This document shows positions 11,666-12,335 of a DNA stretch of 12,335 nt, piece by piece; within the stretch, counting starts at the first letter, position 1, and each line of letters begins with the position of its first letter. The notes beneath the pieces are model-generated. The model ran no database searches. It had not been told where the DNA came from and saw nothing but the letters and a program-made list of their open reading frames with translations. Where the stretch lies: NCBI GenBank assembly GCA_043778315.1, contig JAYWGJ010000421.1, positions 1 through 12,335 on the forward strand, written 5' to 3'. This stretch comes from JBEEMU01 sp043778315. GTDB taxonomy: Bacteria; Bacteroidota; Bacteroidia; Chitinophagales; Saprospiraceae. The position numbers were made by a program, and so were the translations under genes.

Positions 11666-12335
11666 ATGTATCCAAATATCATTCGGATTTGCGGGTTGGT
11701 TATAGTAGCTTTTTTGGTCAATGCTGCTGCTGCCGACGCACAAAATGCACTCCTTTCGCAAGAAATCGCCTTAGGCAATAACGAAGACTATCGCCTTATC
11801 GGGCGTATCAGAGATACGACCGTTGTTTTATTATACGAAAACGACCGTTTAGGTTTTGCACTCTACGATGCCGCTTTATCTGCTAAAATAGTAGAGAAAA
11901 AGGCGTTCGAGCGCAATAATATAGACGTGCTGCAAGCAACTACCGACAAAAATGGCTTTACTCTGCTGTACCGATACAATGCTTCGGGGCGCAGTAATGC
12001 TAAACTTGCGCGCTTCAACTCACAAGCAAAGCTGCAAGACTCTGTTACGCTACAAAGCGTGAGTCAATGGGGGATAGCTTATGACCCTACGGTAGTGCTT
12101 TCGGAAGACAAACAGAAGCTACTTTTATATGATATGACGAGTAACGGGTCGGAGGTGATAGCTACTTCATTTGACTTGACTACTTTTCGAAGGCTGTGGA
12201 CGAGAAGAATAGTACTGACGGGCATGGATTATAATAACAGTCTGCGACAAACTGTAATAGATAACGACGGCGGTGCTTACTTCATCATAGAACGCGATAA
12301 TCGGAAGTCAAAATCTGCTAACAACCGCTTCGAAG
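11666..12335 (+). CDS. Secreted protein of unknown function, cut by the window end
   Basis: The frame stays open from ATG 11666 to the last base (223 codons), so the gene is partial at its 3' end. A signal peptide is clear: MYPNIIRICGLVIVAFLVNAAAADA, cleavage before QNALL. The mature part has repeated strand-like segments (DYRLIGRIRDTTVVLLYEN, GFTLLYRYNASG, KLLLYDMTSNGSEV, GGAYFIIERDN), suggesting a beta-propeller-like or other all-beta fold. I do not recognise a family. Codon and base use resemble the resident genes at the left of the window, not the AT-rich cassettes, so the mobile region has ended before here. ATG 11666 is the only start that gives the signal peptide. Confidence 0.8.
   Translation, partial: MYPNIIRICGLVIVAFLVNAAAADAQNALLSQEIALGNNEDYRLIGRIRDTTVVLLYENDRLGFALYDAALSAKIVEKKAFERNNIDVLQATTDKNGFTLLYRYNASGRSNAKLARFNSQAKLQDSVTLQSVSQWGIAYDPTVVLSEDKQKLLLYDMTSNGSEVIATSFDLTTFRRLWTRRIVLTGMDYNNSLRQTVIDNDGGAYFIIERDNRKSKSANNRFE

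Overview
The window looks like chromosomal DNA of a Bacteroidota (Cytophagales/Flavobacteriia-like) bacterium. Several upstream regions carry TAnnTTTG-type -7 boxes, translation starts sit behind A-rich leaders rather than strong Shine-Dalgarno sites, and the genes include a short lipoprotein, a DUF2147 protein and an outer-membrane barrel typical of that phylum. The backbone genes are clearly richer in G+C than the AT-rich cargo genes between about 5.2 and 10.9 kb.

Layout. Positions 1-222 hold a tandem repeat of hairpin-forming 27/28-bp half units that runs off the window start and ends in a strong intrinsic terminator. Positions 251-346 hold a dispersed repeat that recurs inverted at 11332-11428. 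Three ordinary envelope genes follow: a predicted outer-membrane beta-barrel protein (626-1771), a lipoprotein (2019-2549) and a DUF2147 protein (2700-3149). Next come a tyrosine recombinase gene (3374-4578), split by a roughly 125-bp MITE-like insertion, and a short tail-less ssb (4600-4938).

The centre of interest is 5148-11025. It reads as an integron-like array of five gene cassettes, all oriented the same way. Each cassette begins with TT(G/A)... directly after a G, and ends with a box that is the reverse complement of its own first 8-9 bases, not of its neighbour's. Between the boxes lie 137-202 bp imperfectly palindromic attC-like sites. The cargo is a DUF262/HNH GmrSD-like protein, a DUF4268 protein with a PD-(D/E)XK-like N-terminus, a secreted protein of unknown function, a 178-bp cassette with no gene, and an NmrA/SDR-like oxidoreductase. 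A Bacteroidota-type -7 box lies just before the first junction, where an integron Pc promoter would be. At least one attC-like site carries a canonical promoter that could express the following cassette.

How the parts fit (inference): the recombinase and SSB upstream are the natural candidates for the machinery that moved these cassettes. The recombinase lacks the extra domain of classical IntI, and the site cores do not fit GTTRRRY, so this may be a distinct integron-like system. The MITE puts a stop codon directly after the first catalytic Arg region, so the local array is probably frozen unless another recombinase acts in trans.

After the array, 11026-11665 is non-coding and packed with repeats: a foldback, the second dispersed-repeat copy and a second MITE copy. 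A secreted protein gene starts at 11666 and runs off the window end.
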